A program made the position numbers and the translations under genes. Positions 47,765 to 57,885 of a stretch of 64,000 nucleotides of DNA are shown here, one piece after another. The DNA lies in contig NZ_CP108430.1 of NCBI RefSeq assembly GCF_041435335.1, positions 3,268,501 through 3,332,500 of the forward strand. The letters are read 5' to 3'. This stretch comes from Streptomyces sp. NBC_01283. Lineage in GTDB: Bacteria; Actinomycetota; Actinomycetes; Streptomycetales; Streptomycetaceae. How positions within the stretch are numbered: position 1 is the first letter of the stretch; each line of letters begins with the position of its first letter. Below the pieces are notes generated by a model. The model saw nothing but the letters and a program-made list of their open reading frames with translations, was not told where the DNA came from and did not search any database.

Positions 47765-48466
47765 ATGCACACCCACACCACCCCCGTCGTGATCGACCGG
47801 CGTGAGGGGCCGTACGGCGAGGTCGTACTGCGGCGCCACGGTGCGCTTCTGCAGATCATCGCCAACGGCTGTTTCCTCATGGACACTTCGGACGGCCGCT
47901 CGGAGCGGCTGCTCGTCGACGCGGCGTACGACGCCCTCGAAGACCCCCGGGAGCCCGCGCTGCTCATCGGCGGCCTGGGCGTGGGCTTCTCCCTCGCCCA
48001 CGCGGCGGCCGACCCGCGCTGGGGCCGCATCACGGTCGTCGAGCGCGAGCGGGCCGTCATCGACTGGCACTGCTCGGGCGCGGACGCCCCGCTGGCCGCG
48101 CTCTCCGGGGCAGCGCTCGCCGATCCGCGCACCGAGATCCTGCACACAGACCTCGTGGCACACCTCGGCGGCGCCGACGCCTGTGACGGCACCCCGAAAA
48201 CGTACGACGCGCTCTGTCTCGACATCGACAACGGCCCCGACTGGACGGTGACCGAGGACAACAACTCCCTCTATTCACCGGCCGGTCTGGCCGTCTGCCG
48301 GTCCCGGCTGAACCCGGGCGGGGTGCTGGCCGTGTGGTCCGCCCAGGCCTCGTCCGCTTTCGACTTCGCTCTACGGAATGCCGGGTTCCAGTCGGTACGG
48401 ACGGAAGAGATCCCCGTTGCCCGAGGCGTACCCGACGTGGTGCACCTCGGCGTAAGGGCTGCGTAG
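47765..48466 (+). CDS. Spermidine-synthase-like methyltransferase-fold protein
   Basis: A protein of 233 residues from ATG 47765. It has EPALLIGGLGVGFSLAHAAA (glycine-rich nucleotide loop), ITVVERERAVIDWH (acidic ribose-binding residue), YDALCLDIDNGPDW and GGVLAVWSAQASSAFDFALR. These are hallmarks of the polyamine synthase/SpeE-like fold. It is shorter than true spermidine synthases at the N-terminus, so the substrate is open. It is transcribed alone, just before the two-component pair. Confidence 0.78.
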   Translation: MHTHTTPVVIDRREGPYGEVVLRRHGALLQIIANGCFLMDTSDGRSERLLVDAAYDALEDPREPALLIGGLGVGFSLAHAAADPRWGRITVVERERAVIDWHCSGADAPLAALSGAALADPRTEILHTDLVAHLGGADACDGTPKTYDALCLDIDNGPDWTVTEDNNSLYSPAGLAVCRSRLNPGGVLAVWSAQASSAFDFALRNAGFQSVRTEEIPVARGVPDVVHLGVRAA

Positions 48467-48532
48467 CCGAGGTGCCTTCGCGACCCGTACCCTGCTGACC
48501 GAACACAAGCGATCAGTGTCAGGGGCGGGGCG

Positions 48533-49273
48533 ATGGAGCAGACACACACCTCCCACAACGGTGCGACGGCGGCGATGCCAGGCGCCCAGCGCCGGGTTCT
48601 GGTGGTCGAGGACGACCCGACGATCGTCGACGCCATCGCCGCCCGGCTACGCGCCGAGGGTTTCGTAGTGCAAACGGCGATGGACGGTCCTTCGGCCGTC
48701 GACACCGCACAGGCTTGGCAGCCCGATCTGCTGATCCTGGACATCATGCTGCCGGGCTTCGACGGGCTTGAAGTGTGCCGTCGGGTGCAGGCCCAGCGGC
48801 CGGTACCGGTCCTCATGCTGACGGCCCGCGACGACGAGACGGACATGCTGGTCGGGCTCGGCGTCGGCGCCGACGACTACATGACCAAGCCGTTCTCCAT
48901 GCGGGAGCTCGCGGCCCGCGTGCACGTCCTGCTGCGCAGGGTCGAGCGGGCCGCGCTGGCCGCGACCACCCCGCGCAGCGGGATCCTGCGGCTCGGCGAG
49001 CTGGAGATCGACCACGCACAGCGGCGGGTCAGGGTCCGCAGCGAGGACGTCCATCTGACGCCGACGGAGTTCGACCTGCTCGTCTGCCTGGCCAACACCC
49101 CGCGTGCGGTGCTCTCGCGCGAGCAGCTGCTCGCCGAGGTGTGGGACTGGGCGGACGCGTCGGGCACCCGTACCGTCGACAGCCACATCAAGGCACTGCG
49201 CCGGAAGATCGGCGCCGAGCGGATCCGTACGGTGCACGGCGTGGGATACGCCCTGGAGACCCCGACCCCGTGA
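48533..49273 (+). CDS. OmpR/PhoB-family response regulator
   Basis: A 246-residue protein. The receiver domain has RVLVVEDDPT (acidic pocket), the phosphorylated Asp70 in LLILDIMLPG, Thr in LMLTARDD and Lys119 in YMTKPFS. The C-terminal winged helix has LTPTEFDLLVCLANTP and RTVDSHIKALRRKIG. It is followed 13 bases later by its kinase. The stimulus is not deducible. Confidence 0.95.
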   Translation: MEQTHTSHNGATAAMPGAQRRVLVVEDDPTIVDAIAARLRAEGFVVQTAMDGPSAVDTAQAWQPDLLILDIMLPGFDGLEVCRRVQAQRPVPVLMLTARDDETDMLVGLGVGADDYMTKPFSMRELAARVHVLLRRVERAALAATTPRSGILRLGELEIDHAQRRVRVRSEDVHLTPTEFDLLVCLANTPRAVLSREQLLAEVWDWADASGTRTVDSHIKALRRKIGAERIRTVHGVGYALETPTP

Positions 49274-49286
49274 GGTGGGCCGTCCG

Positions 49287-50375
49287 ATGAGTGGTCCCTT
49301 CGGGGGGCTGCGGCCCTTCTCCATCAAGACCAAGCTGGGCACCCTCGTGGTCGTCTCGGTCTTCATCACCACGGGTCTGCTCATGGTGGCGATGAAGACG
49401 GAGACGGAGCTGCGCTTCATCACCGTCTTCTCGGTGATCGCCACCCTGCTCATCACGCAGTTCGTGGCCCACAGCCTCACCGCGCCCCTGGACGAGATGA
49501 ACTCCGTGGCGCGCGCCGTCTCGCACGGCGACTACACGCGCCGGGTGCGCGGCGCCGACCGCCGTGACGAGCTGGGCGACGTGGCCACCACGATCAACCG
49601 CATGGCGGACGACCTGGAGGCCCAGGACCAGCAGCGCAAGGAACTGGTCGCCAACGTCTCGCACGAGCTGCGCACCCCCATCGCGGGCCTTCGCGCGGTC
49701 CTGGAGAACGTCGTCGACGGAGTCTCCGCCGCCGACCCGGAGACCATGCGCACGGCCCTGAAGCAGACGGAGCGGCTCGGGCGCCTCGTGGAGACCCTGC
49801 TCGACCTCTCCCGCCTGGACAACGGCGTCGTACCGCTGCGGGCCCGCCGCTTCGAGGTGTGGCCGTATCTGTCGGGCGTCCTGAAGGAGGCCAACATGGT
49901 CGCCTCGGCGCGCGCGGGGATCGCTTCGGGCTCCGGCAGCCACACGCGTACGGACGTGCATCTGCACCTGGACGTCACGCCGCCCGAGCTGACCGCGCAC
50001 GCGGACGCCGAGCGGCTGCACCAGGTCGTGGCCAACCTCATCGACAACGCGGTCAAGCACAGCCCGCCGCACGGCCGCGTCACCGTGCGCGCCCGGCGCG
50101 GCCTCTACCCCGAGTCCCTGGACCTGGAGGTCCTCGACGAGGGCCCCGGCATCCCGGAGTCGGAGTGGCACCGCGTCTTCGAGCGCTTCAACCGGGGCAG
50201 CCACGCCAACGCCGCCCCGCAGGCGGGCCCCGGCAGCGATGGCGGCACCGGTCTCGGGCTCGCCATCGCGCGCTGGGCGGTCGATCTGCACGGCGGGCAC
50301 ATCGGTGTGGCCGAATCCCCTCGTGGCTGCCGCATCCAGGTCACCCTTCCGGGCCTGCCCGAAGTGCGAAGTTGA
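49287..50375 (+). CDS. Sensor histidine kinase (partner of the upstream regulator)
   Basis: A 362-residue kinase with two close membrane helices (residues 17-36 and 44-62) and almost no external loop, so it senses within or near the membrane. After HAMP comes ANVSHELRTPIAGL with phospho-His126, then NLIDNAVKHSP, LDEGPGIPE and GGTGLGLAIARW. It is co-transcribed with the OmpR-type regulator, upstream of kgd. A role near central metabolism is speculative. Confidence 0.94.
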   Translation: MSGPFGGLRPFSIKTKLGTLVVVSVFITTGLLMVAMKTETELRFITVFSVIATLLITQFVAHSLTAPLDEMNSVARAVSHGDYTRRVRGADRRDELGDVATTINRMADDLEAQDQQRKELVANVSHELRTPIAGLRAVLENVVDGVSAADPETMRTALKQTERLGRLVETLLDLSRLDNGVVPLRARRFEVWPYLSGVLKEANMVASARAGIASGSGSHTRTDVHLHLDVTPPELTAHADAERLHQVVANLIDNAVKHSPPHGRVTVRARRGLYPESLDLEVLDEGPGIPESEWHRVFERFNRGSHANAAPQAGPGSDGGTGLGLAIARWAVDLHGGHIGVAESPRGCRIQVTLPGLPEVRS

Positions 50376-50634
50376 CGTAGGGTTCGAAAAGGAAGCGATT
50401 CGCGGGCGCATCGGAAGCGCGCTCGGGTGAAGCCGCCGCGCAGGGCAAGGCCCGCGCGGCCATCCTGCGTTGCGGAACCTCGCTTGTTTCCCGCCAATAA
50501 TGCCGCCGAAACCTTCGCTCCAATGTGACTTACGCGACGGATGACGGGGCCGGTCTGCACCTGGCGGCAATGGAGGCGTAGCCTTAATTCCCGCTGTCCA
50601 TCACCTTGTGAAGCGGAAGAGGGCGGTTACCGCC

Positions 50635-53600
50635 GTGTCGTCACAGTCCCCCAGTAGCTCGAGCATCTCGACCGACCAAGACGGGCAAGGCAAGAGCCCT
50701 GCTGCTGCCTTCGGTCCCAATGAGTGGCTCGTCGACGAGATCTATCAGCAGTACCTCCAGGACCCGAATTCGGTCGACCGAGCCTGGTGGGACTTCTTCG
50801 CCGACTACAAGCCGGGAGCGGGCGCATCACCTGCGGCCACCCCGGCCAAGCCGGCGGGTGACGCAGCCGCGGGGGCTGCGGCCACCACGTCCCCCGCAGC
50901 TCCTGCCGCACCCGCGGCCGCTCCGGCCGCACCCGCCGCCCCGGCCGCACCCGCCGCGCCCGCAGCCCCGGCTGCGAAGCCCGCGGCCGCGGCACCGGCC
51001 CCCGCCGCGAAGCCCGCAGCCGCGAAGCCCGCCGCCAAGGCGGAGCCCGCGGCCCCTGCTGAAACGGCCCCTGCCGGGCCCGAGTACGTGACGCTGCGCG
51101 GCCCCGCCGCCGCGGTCGCGAAGAACATGAACGCCTCCGTGGAGGTCCCGACGGCGACGTCGGTCCGCGCGGTCCCGGTGAAGCTGCTCTTCGACAACCG
51201 CATCGTCATCAACAACCACCTCAAGCGCGCCCGCGGCGGGAAGATCTCCTTCACGCACCTCATCGGGTACGCGATGGTGCAGGCCATCAAGGCCATGCCG
51301 TCGATGAACTACTCCTTCGTGCAGAAGGACGGCAAGCCGACGCTGGTCAAGCCGGAGCACATCAACTTCGGCCTCGCCATCGACCTCGTGAAGCCCAACG
51401 GCGACCGCCAGCTCGTCGTCGCGGGCATCAAGAAGGCCGAGACGCTGAACTTCTTCGAGTTCTGGCAGGCCTACGAGGACATCGTCCGCCGCGCTCGCGA
51501 CGGCAAGCTCGGCATGGACGACTTCACCGGCGTCACGGTCTCGCTGACCAACCCCGGCGGCCTCGGCACGGTCCACTCGGTCCCCCGCCTGATGCCCGGA
51601 CAGTCGGTCATCATGGGCGTCGGCTCGATGGACTACCCGGCGGAGTTCCAGGGCACGTCCCAGGACACCCTGAACAAGCTCGGCATCTCGAAGGTCATGA
51701 CGCTCACGTCGACCTACGACCACCGGGTGATCCAGGGCGCCGCCTCGGGCGAGTTCCTGCGGATCGTCGCGAACCTGCTGCTCGGCGAGAACGACTTCTA
51801 CGACGAGATCTTCAAGGCGCTGCGCATCCCCTACGAGCCGGTCCGCTGGCTCAAGGACATCGACGCCTCGCACGACGACGACGTCACGAAGGCCGCCCGC
51901 GTCTTCGAGCTGATCCACTCCTACCGCGTCCGCGGCCACGTCATGGCCGACACGGACCCGCTGGAGTACAAGCAGCGCAAGCACCCCGACCTGGACATCA
52001 CCGAGCACGGCCTCACCCTGTGGGACCTGGAGCGTGAGTTCGCGGTCGGCGGCTTCGCCGGCAAGTCGATGATGAAGCTGCGCGACGTCCTCGGCGTGCT
52101 GCGCGACTCGTACTGCCGCACCACCGGCATCGAGTTCATGCACATCCAGGACCCGAAGCAGCGCAAGTGGCTGCAGGACCGCATCGAGCGCACCCACGCC
52201 ACGAAGCCCGAGCGCGAGGAGCAGCTGCGCATCCTGCGCAGGCTGAACGCCGCCGAGGCCTTCGAGACGTTCCTGCAGACGAAGTACGTCGGCCAGAAGC
52301 GCTTCTCCCTGGAGGGCGGCGAGTCCGTCATCCCGCTGCTCGACGCCGTCATCGACAGCGCCGCGGAGTCCCGCCTGGACGAGGTCGTCATCGGCATGGC
52401 CCACCGTGGCCGCCTGAACGTCCTCGCGAACATCGTGGGCAAGTCGTACGCCCAGATCTTCCGCGAGTTCGAGGGCAACATGGACCCCAAGTCCATGCAC
52501 GGCTCCGGCGACGTCAAGTACCACCTGGGCGCCGAGGGCACCTTCACCGGTCTGGACGGCGAGCAGATCAAGGTCTCGCTCGCCGCGAACCCGTCCCACC
52601 TGGAGACGGTCGACCCGATCATCGAGGGCATCACCCGCGCCAAGCAGGACGTCATCAACAAGGGCGGCACCGACTTCACGGTCCTGCCCGTCGCCCTGCA
52701 CGGTGACGCGGCCTTCGCGGGCCAGGGTGTGGTCGCCGAGACCCTGAACATGTCGCAGCTGCGGGGCTACCGCACCGGCGGCACGGTCCACATCGTCATC
52801 AACAACCAGGTCGGCTTCACCGCCGCCCCGGAGTCGTCGCGCTCCTCCATGTACGCCACGGACGTGGCCCGCATGATCGAGGCGCCGATCTTCCACGTGA
52901 ACGGCGACGACCCCGAGGCCGTCGTCCGCATCGCGCGGCTCGCCTTCGAGTTCCGTCAGGCGTTCAACAAGGACGTCGTGATCGACCTCATCTGCTACCG
53001 CCGCCGCGGTCACAACGAGTCGGACAACCCGGCGTTCACGCAGCCGCTGATGTACGACCTGATCGACAAGAAGCGCTCGGTGCGCAAGCTCTACACCGAG
53101 TCCCTCATCGGTCGCGGCGACATCACCCTGGAAGAGGCCGAGCAGGCCCTGCAGGACTTCCAGGGGCAGCTGGAGAAGGTCTTCACGGAGGTCCGCGAGG
53201 CCATCTCGCAGCCCGCCGAGGCCGAGGTCCCGGCCCCGGAGGCCGAGTTCCCGGTGAACGTCCACACGTCGATCACCCAGGAAGTCGTCAAGCGGATCGC
53301 CGAGTCCCAGGTCAACATCCCCGACCGGGTCACCGTCCACCCGCGTCTGCTGCCGCAGCTGCAGCGCCGCGCGTCGATGGTCGAGGAAGACACGATCGAC
53401 TGGGGCATGGGCGAGACCCTCGCCATCGGCTCGCTCCTCCTGGAGGGCACGCCGGTCCGTCTGTCGGGCCAGGACTCGCGTCGTGGCACGTTCGGTCAGC
53501 GCCACGCGGTCCTCATCGACCGTGAGACGGGCGAGGACTTCACGCCGCTCCTGTACCTCTCCGAGGACCAGGCGCGCTACAACGTCTACGACTCGCTGCT

Positions 53601-54444
53601 CTCCGAGTACGCGGTGATGGGCTTCGAGTACGGCTACTCGCTGGCCCGTCCCGAGTCCCTCGTCATGTGGGAAGCGCAGTTCGGTGACTTCGTCAACGGC
53701 GCGCAGACGGTGGTGGACGAGTACATCTCGGCCGCCGAGCAGAAGTGGAACCAGCACTCCGGCGTCACGCTGCTGCTGCCCCACGGCTACGAGGGCCAGG
53801 GACCGGACCACTCGTCCGCCCGCATCGAGCGCTTCCTCCAGCTGTGCGCGCAGAACAACATGACGGTCGCGATGCCGACCCTCCCGTCGAACTACTTCCA
53901 CCTCCTGCGGTGGCAGGTGCACAACCCGCACCACAAGCCGCTGGTGGTCTTCACCCCGAAGTCGATGCTGCGCCTCAAGGCGGCGGCCTCGAAGACGGAG
54001 GAGTTCACGTCGGGCGGCTTCCGCCCGGTCATCGGCGACGACTCGGTCGAGGCGTCGGCGGTCCGCAAGGTCGTCTTCTGCTCCGGCAAGCTGTACTACG
54101 ACCTGGAGGCCGAGCGGAAGAAGCGCGAGGTCAAGGACACCGCGATCATCCGCATCGAGCGTCTGTACCCGCTGCCGGGTGCCGAGCTCCAGGCGGAGAT
54201 CGCGAAGTACCCGAACGCCGAGAAGTACCTGTGGGCGCAGGAGGAGCCGGCGAACCAGGGCGCATGGCCCTTCATCGCCCTCAACCTCATCGACCACCTG
54301 GACCTGGCGGTCGGCGCGGACATCCCGCACGGCGAGCGCCTGCGCCGCATCTCGCGGCCGCACGGCTCGTCCCCGGCGGTCGGCTCGAAGAAGCGCCACG
54401 AGCAGGAGCAGGAAGCTCTCCTGCGCGAGGTCTTCGAGGCGTAA
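50635..54444 (+). CDS. kgd: Multifunctional 2-oxoglutarate metabolism enzyme (Kgd: E1 decarboxylase with E2-type domain)
   Basis: A protein of 1269 residues from GTG 50635. GTG 50608 would add nine basic residues and is less like relatives. It has the N-terminal E1 targeting helix ([16 protein letters not shown]), an Ala/Pro/Lys-rich linker (about residues 60-145), an E2 succinyltransferase-type domain ([20 protein letters not shown] ... [17 protein letters not shown]) and an E1o thiamine-dependent part ([29 protein letters not shown]). This fused form is typical of actinomycetes and feeds the TCA cycle as 2-oxoglutarate dehydrogenase, decarboxylase or carboligase. GarA/OdhI-type control is known in the group. 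Confidence 0.96.
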   Translation: MSSQSPSSSSISTDQDGQGKSPAAAFGPNEWLVDEIYQQYLQDPNSVDRAWWDFFADYKPGAGASPAATPAKPAGDAAAGAAATTSPAAPAAPAAAPAAPAAPAAPAAPAAPAAKPAAAAPAPAAKPAAAKPAAKAEPAAPAETAPAGPEYVTLRGPAAAVAKNMNASVEVPTATSVRAVPVKLLFDNRIVINNHLKRARGGKISFTHLIGYAMVQAIKAMPSMNYSFVQKDGKPTLVKPEHINFGLAIDLVKPNGDRQLVVAGIKKAETLNFFEFWQAYEDIVRRARDGKLGMDDFTGVTVSLTNPGGLGTVHSVPRLMPGQSVIMGVGSMDYPAEFQGTSQDTLNKLGISKVMTLTSTYDHRVIQGAASGEFLRIVANLLLGENDFYDEIFKALRIPYEPVRWLKDIDASHDDDVTKAARVFELIHSYRVRGHVMADTDPLEYKQRKHPDLDITEHGLTLWDLEREFAVGGFAGKSMMKLRDVLGVLRDSYCRTTGIEFMHIQDPKQRKWLQDRIERTHATKPEREEQLRILRRLNAAEAFETFLQTKYVGQKRFSLEGGESVIPLLDAVIDSAAESRLDEVVIGMAHRGRLNVLANIVGKSYAQIFREFEGNMDPKSMHGSGDVKYHLGAEGTFTGLDGEQIKVSLAANPSHLETVDPIIEGITRAKQDVINKGGTDFTVLPVALHGDAAFAGQGVVAETLNMSQLRGYRTGGTVHIVINNQVGFTAAPESSRSSMYATDVARMIEAPIFHVNGDDPEAVVRIARLAFEFRQAFNKDVVIDLICYRRRGHNESDNPAFTQPLMYDLIDKKRSVRKLYTESLIGRGDITLEEAEQALQDFQGQLEKVFTEVREAISQPAEAEVPAPEAEFPVNVHTSITQEVVKRIAESQVNIPDRVTVHPRLLPQLQRRASMVEEDTIDWGMGETLAIGSLLLEGTPVRLSGQDSRRGTFGQRHAVLIDRETGEDFTPLLYLSEDQARYNVYDSLLSEYAVMGFEYGYSLARPESLVMWEAQFGDFVNGAQTVVDEYISAAEQKWNQHSGVTLLLPHGYEGQGPDHSSARIERFLQLCAQNNMTVAMPTLPSNYFHLLRWQVHNPHHKPLVVFTPKSMLRLKAAASKTEEFTSGGFRPVIGDDSVEASAVRKVVFCSGKLYYDLEAERKKREVKDTAIIRIERLYPLPGAELQAEIAKYPNAEKYLWAQEEPANQGAWPFIALNLIDHLDLAVGADIPHGERLRRISRPHGSSPAVGSKKRHEQEQEALLREVFEA

Positions 54445-54463
54445 GCCTGAGGGTTCGTACGTT

Positions 54464-54508
54464 GGTGGGCCCGGTCCCGAGTGCTTGTCACCCGGGGCCG
54501 GGCCCACC
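54464..54508 (+). terminator. Terminator hairpin after kgd
   Basis: GGTGGGCCCGG (54464-54474) pairs exactly with 54498-54508, with a 23-base loop. It starts 20 bases after the kgd stop codon. Confidence 0.7.
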
Positions 54509-54596
54509 GGCGTACCGGCTTATCCTGGAGGTCCGTCCGGAACACATCCCAGAACACATCGTTCGTCAGCAACGTTCTTGAATCGCGGAGCCTGTC

Positions 54597-54779
54597 TTGT
54601 ACTTCACCGACCGTGGCATCGAGGAGCTGGAGAAGCGGCGCGGCGAGGAGGAAGTCTCCTTCGAGTGGCTCGCCGAGCAGCTCCGCACCTTCGTGGACCT
54701 CAACCCCGACTTCGAGGTCCCGGTCGAACGCCTGGCGACGTGGCTGGCCCGTCTGGACGACGAGGACGAGGACGAGTAG
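54597..54779 (+). CDS. DUF6104 small acidic protein, TTG start
   Basis: A 60-residue protein (YFTDRGIEELEKRRGEEEV ... LARLDDEDEDE) that is nearly constant in Streptomyces genomes. It starts at TTG with GGAG about eight bases upstream. No ATG or GTG is available, so the TTG call is firm. It is helical and very acidic, with no known function. It lies just after the kgd terminator. Confidence 0.88.
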   Translation: MYFTDRGIEELEKRRGEEEVSFEWLAEQLRTFVDLNPDFEVPVERLATWLARLDDEDEDE

Positions 54780-54818
54780 GGCGCTCAACCGCTGGTTCCG
54801 GGCCCGTGAGGACCGGCA

Positions 54819-55679
54819 TCAGCCGCTCGCAGGACCCGTGTCGGCCGCCCGCACCCTGTCGTACGCCAGTCCCAGGGAGCCGTGGACCAGCAGGAGTGCC
54901 CCGGTAGCGGCCCATCCGCCGCTGCGCCGCCGCAGGGCCCAGGCCGCGAGCGGCAGCCCCACGGCCATCTGGGCCACGGCCAGCGCGCGCGCCTTCGGGC
55001 CCCGTAGCCAGGGCCCGAAGGGGCCCCGCTCGACCACGTCGAGTTCCGCGCGCACCGCGTCGCGCCACCCGGCCCACTCGATCTCCCGCACTCCCGGCAC
55101 CACGCGCGCCACCGCCCGCAGCCTGTCCGCGGGTTCGCCGGGGCCGAGGCCGGCCGGGAGTGCCACTCCTGCCCGTGCGAGGACGGCCAGCAGCCCCAGG
55201 AGCCGGGCGCGGGCGTCGGACTCCGTGTCGGGGCGTCCCAGGGCCTCCAGGGACTGCACGTCCAGGACGGGGTCGAGGCCGAGCCGCGCGGCGAAGGTCC
55301 GCAGCGCCTCGTCCTCGCCGACGGGCGTCCCGTTCGCCAGCCACACGTACTCGACGGTGCGCCGGAAGCCCGCGGCGAGGGTGCAGCCGGAGCGGTCCGA
55401 GTCCCACCACAGCGCGAGCACGGGCCAGGACGCCCCGACCGCGAGCGCGGTGGCCCAGCCCGTGAGCACCCGGTCCACCGGTTCGTCACCGTGCACCCAG
55501 GGCTTGCCCTCGGGCACGAGCACGCTCCACTCGGGACCCGTCGGGGCGAGCAGCATCTGTTCGCGCAACAGCCGGGCGGCGGGCTCGACCGCGTGGGGTT
55601 CGGCCCGGCAGAGCAGCAGCGCACCGGCGGCGGGGTGTTCGGGGGCCGCTGCGGCGTGCTCGAAAGCTTCGGACGACAT
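54819..55679 (-). CDS. Conserved Streptomyces protein of unknown function
   Basis: A 286-residue protein, Ala/Leu-rich, with WSVLVPEGKPWVHGDEPVDR and WPVLALWWDSDRSGCTLAAG in the N-terminal half. A helical middle part follows, then one or two hydrophobic segments near the C-terminus (ALAVAQMAVGLPLAAWALRR, GALLLVHGSLGLAYDRVR). No domain is recognised. It is convergent with the DUF6104 gene and divergent from the DUF4097 operon. Confidence 0.7.
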   Translation of the reverse strand: MSSEAFEHAAAAPEHPAAGALLLCRAEPHAVEPAARLLREQMLLAPTGPEWSVLVPEGKPWVHGDEPVDRVLTGWATALAVGASWPVLALWWDSDRSGCTLAAGFRRTVEYVWLANGTPVGEDEALRTFAARLGLDPVLDVQSLEALGRPDTESDARARLLGLLAVLARAGVALPAGLGPGEPADRLRAVARVVPGVREIEWAGWRDAVRAELDVVERGPFGPWLRGPKARALAVAQMAVGLPLAAWALRRRSGGWAATGALLLVHGSLGLAYDRVRAADTGPASG

Positions 55680-55731
55680 GGCCCCACGCTAGGCCAAATC
55701 GCCATATTTAGCGCAGAGAAGGACGGGTGTC

Positions 55732-55779
55732 TTGACTTTCCGCAACCGCGATATATCGTGTATCTCAGAGACGCGATAT
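55732..55779 (+). promoter_or_regulatory. Promoter with GCGATAT repeats upstream of the DUF4097-PadR operon
   Basis: TTGACT (55732-55737) with TATCGT 16 bases downstream is a plausible promoter. GCGATATATCG (55748 onwards) contains the palindrome CGATATATCG, and GCGATAT recurs at about 55773. Both overlap or follow the -10 box, so the PadR regulator encoded in the operon is a likely autorepressor. Confidence 0.5.
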
Positions 55780-55818
55780 GGCGCGTTGCCGTCCAGCTCG
55801 CCCGAGGAGGTCAGCCCG

Positions 55819-56703
55819 ATGTCAGAGTGGTCCGTCGCCGAGCCCCAGAAGCTCACGTTCGACGCCCCCGTGGAGAACCTCCGTGTGCGCGTCGTCAACG
55901 GAACGGTGAACGTCGTGGGCACCGACGAAGTTTCCGCCCGGCTTGAGGTCTCCGAGATCGAGGGGCCGCCACTGGCCGTCACCCAGGAGGCCGGCACCCT
56001 GACCGTCGCCTATGACGACCTGCCCTGGAAGGGCTTCCTGAAGTGGCTCGACCGCAAGGGCTGGCGGCGCAGTGCCGTGGTCTCCCTGGCCGTCCCCGCG
56101 GGCACCCGCGTCGAGGTGGGCGTGGTCGGAGCGGGCGCCGTGGTCTCGGGGATCGAGGGGAGCACGGAGGTCAGGGGCGTCACCGGCGACACCACCCTCG
56201 TCGGCCTCTCCGGCCGGGTCAGCGCCGACACGGTCTCGGGCAGCCTGGAGGCGCAGGGCATCACGGGCGACCTGCGGTTCAATTCCGTCTCCGGCGATCT
56301 GACCGTCTTCGGGGGCGCGGGCTCCTCCGTTCGGGCCGATTCGGTGAGCGGCTCGATGATCGTGGACCTGGACCCGGCGGGCACCCTGGCCGACATCGGT
56401 CTGACGAGCGTCTCGGGCGAGATGGCGATCCGGCTGCCTCATCCGACGGACGCGGACGTCGAGGTGAACACCACGAGCGGTGCGGTGTCAAACGCCTTCG
56501 AGGATCTGCGGGTCAGCGGCCAGTGGGGGGCGAAGAAGATCACCGGCCGTCTGGGGTCGGGCAGCGGAAAGCTCAGGGCGACGACGGTCTCGGGGTCCAT
56601 CGCGCTGCTGCGCAGGCCACCGACGGAGGAAGAGCCGACGGACACTCCCCTGACGGACACTCCCCCGACCGACGCCGCCCCGACCGACAAGAAGGTGCTC
56701 TGA
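55819..56703 (+). CDS. DUF4097 beta-solenoid protein (chromosomal)
   Basis: A protein of 294 residues from ATG 55819 (GAGGAGG upstream). The N-terminus is a beta-sandwich-like region (LRVRVVNGTVNVVGTDEVSA). Repeats follow, such as STEVRGVTGDTTLVGLSGRV, NSVSGDLTVFGGAGS and TSVSGEMAIRLP, the DUF4097 pattern. There is no signal peptide. The tail is Pro/Thr/Asp-rich. It is one base apart from the PadR gene and clearly co-transcribed. The function is unknown; association with PadR regulators is common. Confidence 0.85.
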   Translation: MSEWSVAEPQKLTFDAPVENLRVRVVNGTVNVVGTDEVSARLEVSEIEGPPLAVTQEAGTLTVAYDDLPWKGFLKWLDRKGWRRSAVVSLAVPAGTRVEVGVVGAGAVVSGIEGSTEVRGVTGDTTLVGLSGRVSADTVSGSLEAQGITGDLRFNSVSGDLTVFGGAGSSVRADSVSGSMIVDLDPAGTLADIGLTSVSGEMAIRLPHPTDADVEVNTTSGAVSNAFEDLRVSGQWGAKKITGRLGSGSGKLRATTVSGSIALLRRPPTEEEPTDTPLTDTPPTDAAPTDKKVL

Positions 56704-56704
56704 G

Positions 56705-57850
56705 ATGGCCCCCGTGTTCGCCCACGGCCGACTGCGCCTGTACCTGCTCAAGCTCCTCGACGAGGCGCCGCGCCACGGCTATGAGGTGATCCGCCTCCTG
56801 GAGGAGCGCTTCCAGGGGTTGTACGCGCCTTCGGCCGGGACGGTCTACCCGCGCCTGGCGAAGCTGGAGGCCGAGGGCCTGGTCACGCACACCACGGAGG
56901 GCGGCCGGAAGGTGTACGCCATCACGGACGCGGGCCGCGCCGAACTGGCCGACCGCAGCGGTGAGCTGGCCGACCTGGAGCTGGAGATCCGCGATTCCGT
57001 CGCCGAGCTCGCCGCGGAGATCCGGGACGGTGTGCGGGGCGCGGCAGGTGAGCTCCGCCGTGAGATGCGGGAGGCCGCCAACGAGGCTCGCGCGTCCGGC
57101 GGGATGCCCGAGGGCAAGAGCGGCGCCGGCGCCGGATCCAGCACCGGTACGGGCGCGGGTACGGGTGCCGGTACGGGTGCCGGTACGGGCAAGCCCTTCC
57201 CCGATCCCTCGGACTTCTTCGACAGCTCCTGGGGCGACAAGGAGGGCTGGCGCCAGGCCAAGGAGGAGTTCAAGCGCGCCAAGCAGGAGTGGAAGGAGCA
57301 GGCCAGGCGGGCGAAGGACGAGACCCGCAGGGCACGCGAGGAGGCCCAGCGCGCCCGCCGCCAGGCCCAGGACGCGCAGGACACCGCGCGCGCCCAGGCC
57401 CAGGAGGAGGTGCAGCGCATCGCACGGCGCGTCCAGGACCAGGTGCAGGACCACTTCACGCGGGGTGACTGGCCGACGGGGGTCCGCGAGGGTCTGACGG
57501 AACTGGCCAAGGAGTTCGGCGACTTCGGGAAGGACCTGGGCAAGGACTTCGGCAAGGACTTCGGCAAGGACTTCGGCCGCAAGGGCTCGCGGTCCACCGC
57601 CGAGGAGCCCAGGTTCACGTCCGCCCCGGAGGACGGGGTCCCCACGGAGTACGTCCCGGAGTGGGCCCAGGAGGACACCACCGGCAACCCGGCACGTGAC
57701 CTGGACCGCCTCCTGGACCGCTTCCGGGACGACATCCGTGACGTGGCCCGGGACCACGGCGTGACGGAGGATCAGCTCCGCGACGCCCGCCGTCACTTGT
57801 CGTCGGCGGCGGCCCACATCGCCGCGACACTGCGCACACCGGAGGGGTGA
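56705..57850 (+). CDS. PadR-family regulator with long coiled-coil extension
   Basis: A 381-residue protein with an N-terminal PadR winged HTH (LRLYLLKLLDEAPRHGYEVI, then YAPSAGTVYPRLAKLEAEGL). A helical linker, a Gly/Thr repeat (GTGAGTGAGTGAGTG), a charged coiled coil (KRAKQEWKEQARRAKDE), repeats of FGKD (about residues 278-290) and a C-terminal helical end complete it. Ordinary PadR proteins are 110-190 residues, so this is a much extended form. It probably controls its own operon with the DUF4097 gene. Confidence 0.87.
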   Translation: MAPVFAHGRLRLYLLKLLDEAPRHGYEVIRLLEERFQGLYAPSAGTVYPRLAKLEAEGLVTHTTEGGRKVYAITDAGRAELADRSGELADLELEIRDSVAELAAEIRDGVRGAAGELRREMREAANEARASGGMPEGKSGAGAGSSTGTGAGTGAGTGAGTGKPFPDPSDFFDSSWGDKEGWRQAKEEFKRAKQEWKEQARRAKDETRRAREEAQRARRQAQDAQDTARAQAQEEVQRIARRVQDQVQDHFTRGDWPTGVREGLTELAKEFGDFGKDLGKDFGKDFGKDFGRKGSRSTAEEPRFTSAPEDGVPTEYVPEWAQEDTTGNPARDLDRLLDRFRDDIRDVARDHGVTEDQLRDARRHLSSAAAHIAATLRTPEG

Positions 57851-57885
57851 CGGAGGACTGACCCGGGGCCGCCGGCACCCACGGC

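Noticed and set aside
50827..54507. Very long minus-strand open frame (over 1200 codons) opposite kgd
   Set aside because: Its translation is a low-complexity Arg/Leu/Val/Asp mix caused by GC-rich codons of the real gene. It has no domains and no ribosome binding site.
57140..57200. Tandem GGTACGGGTGCC-like repeats as a regulatory repeat
   Set aside because: They lie inside the PadR coding sequence and encode its Gly/Thr linker.
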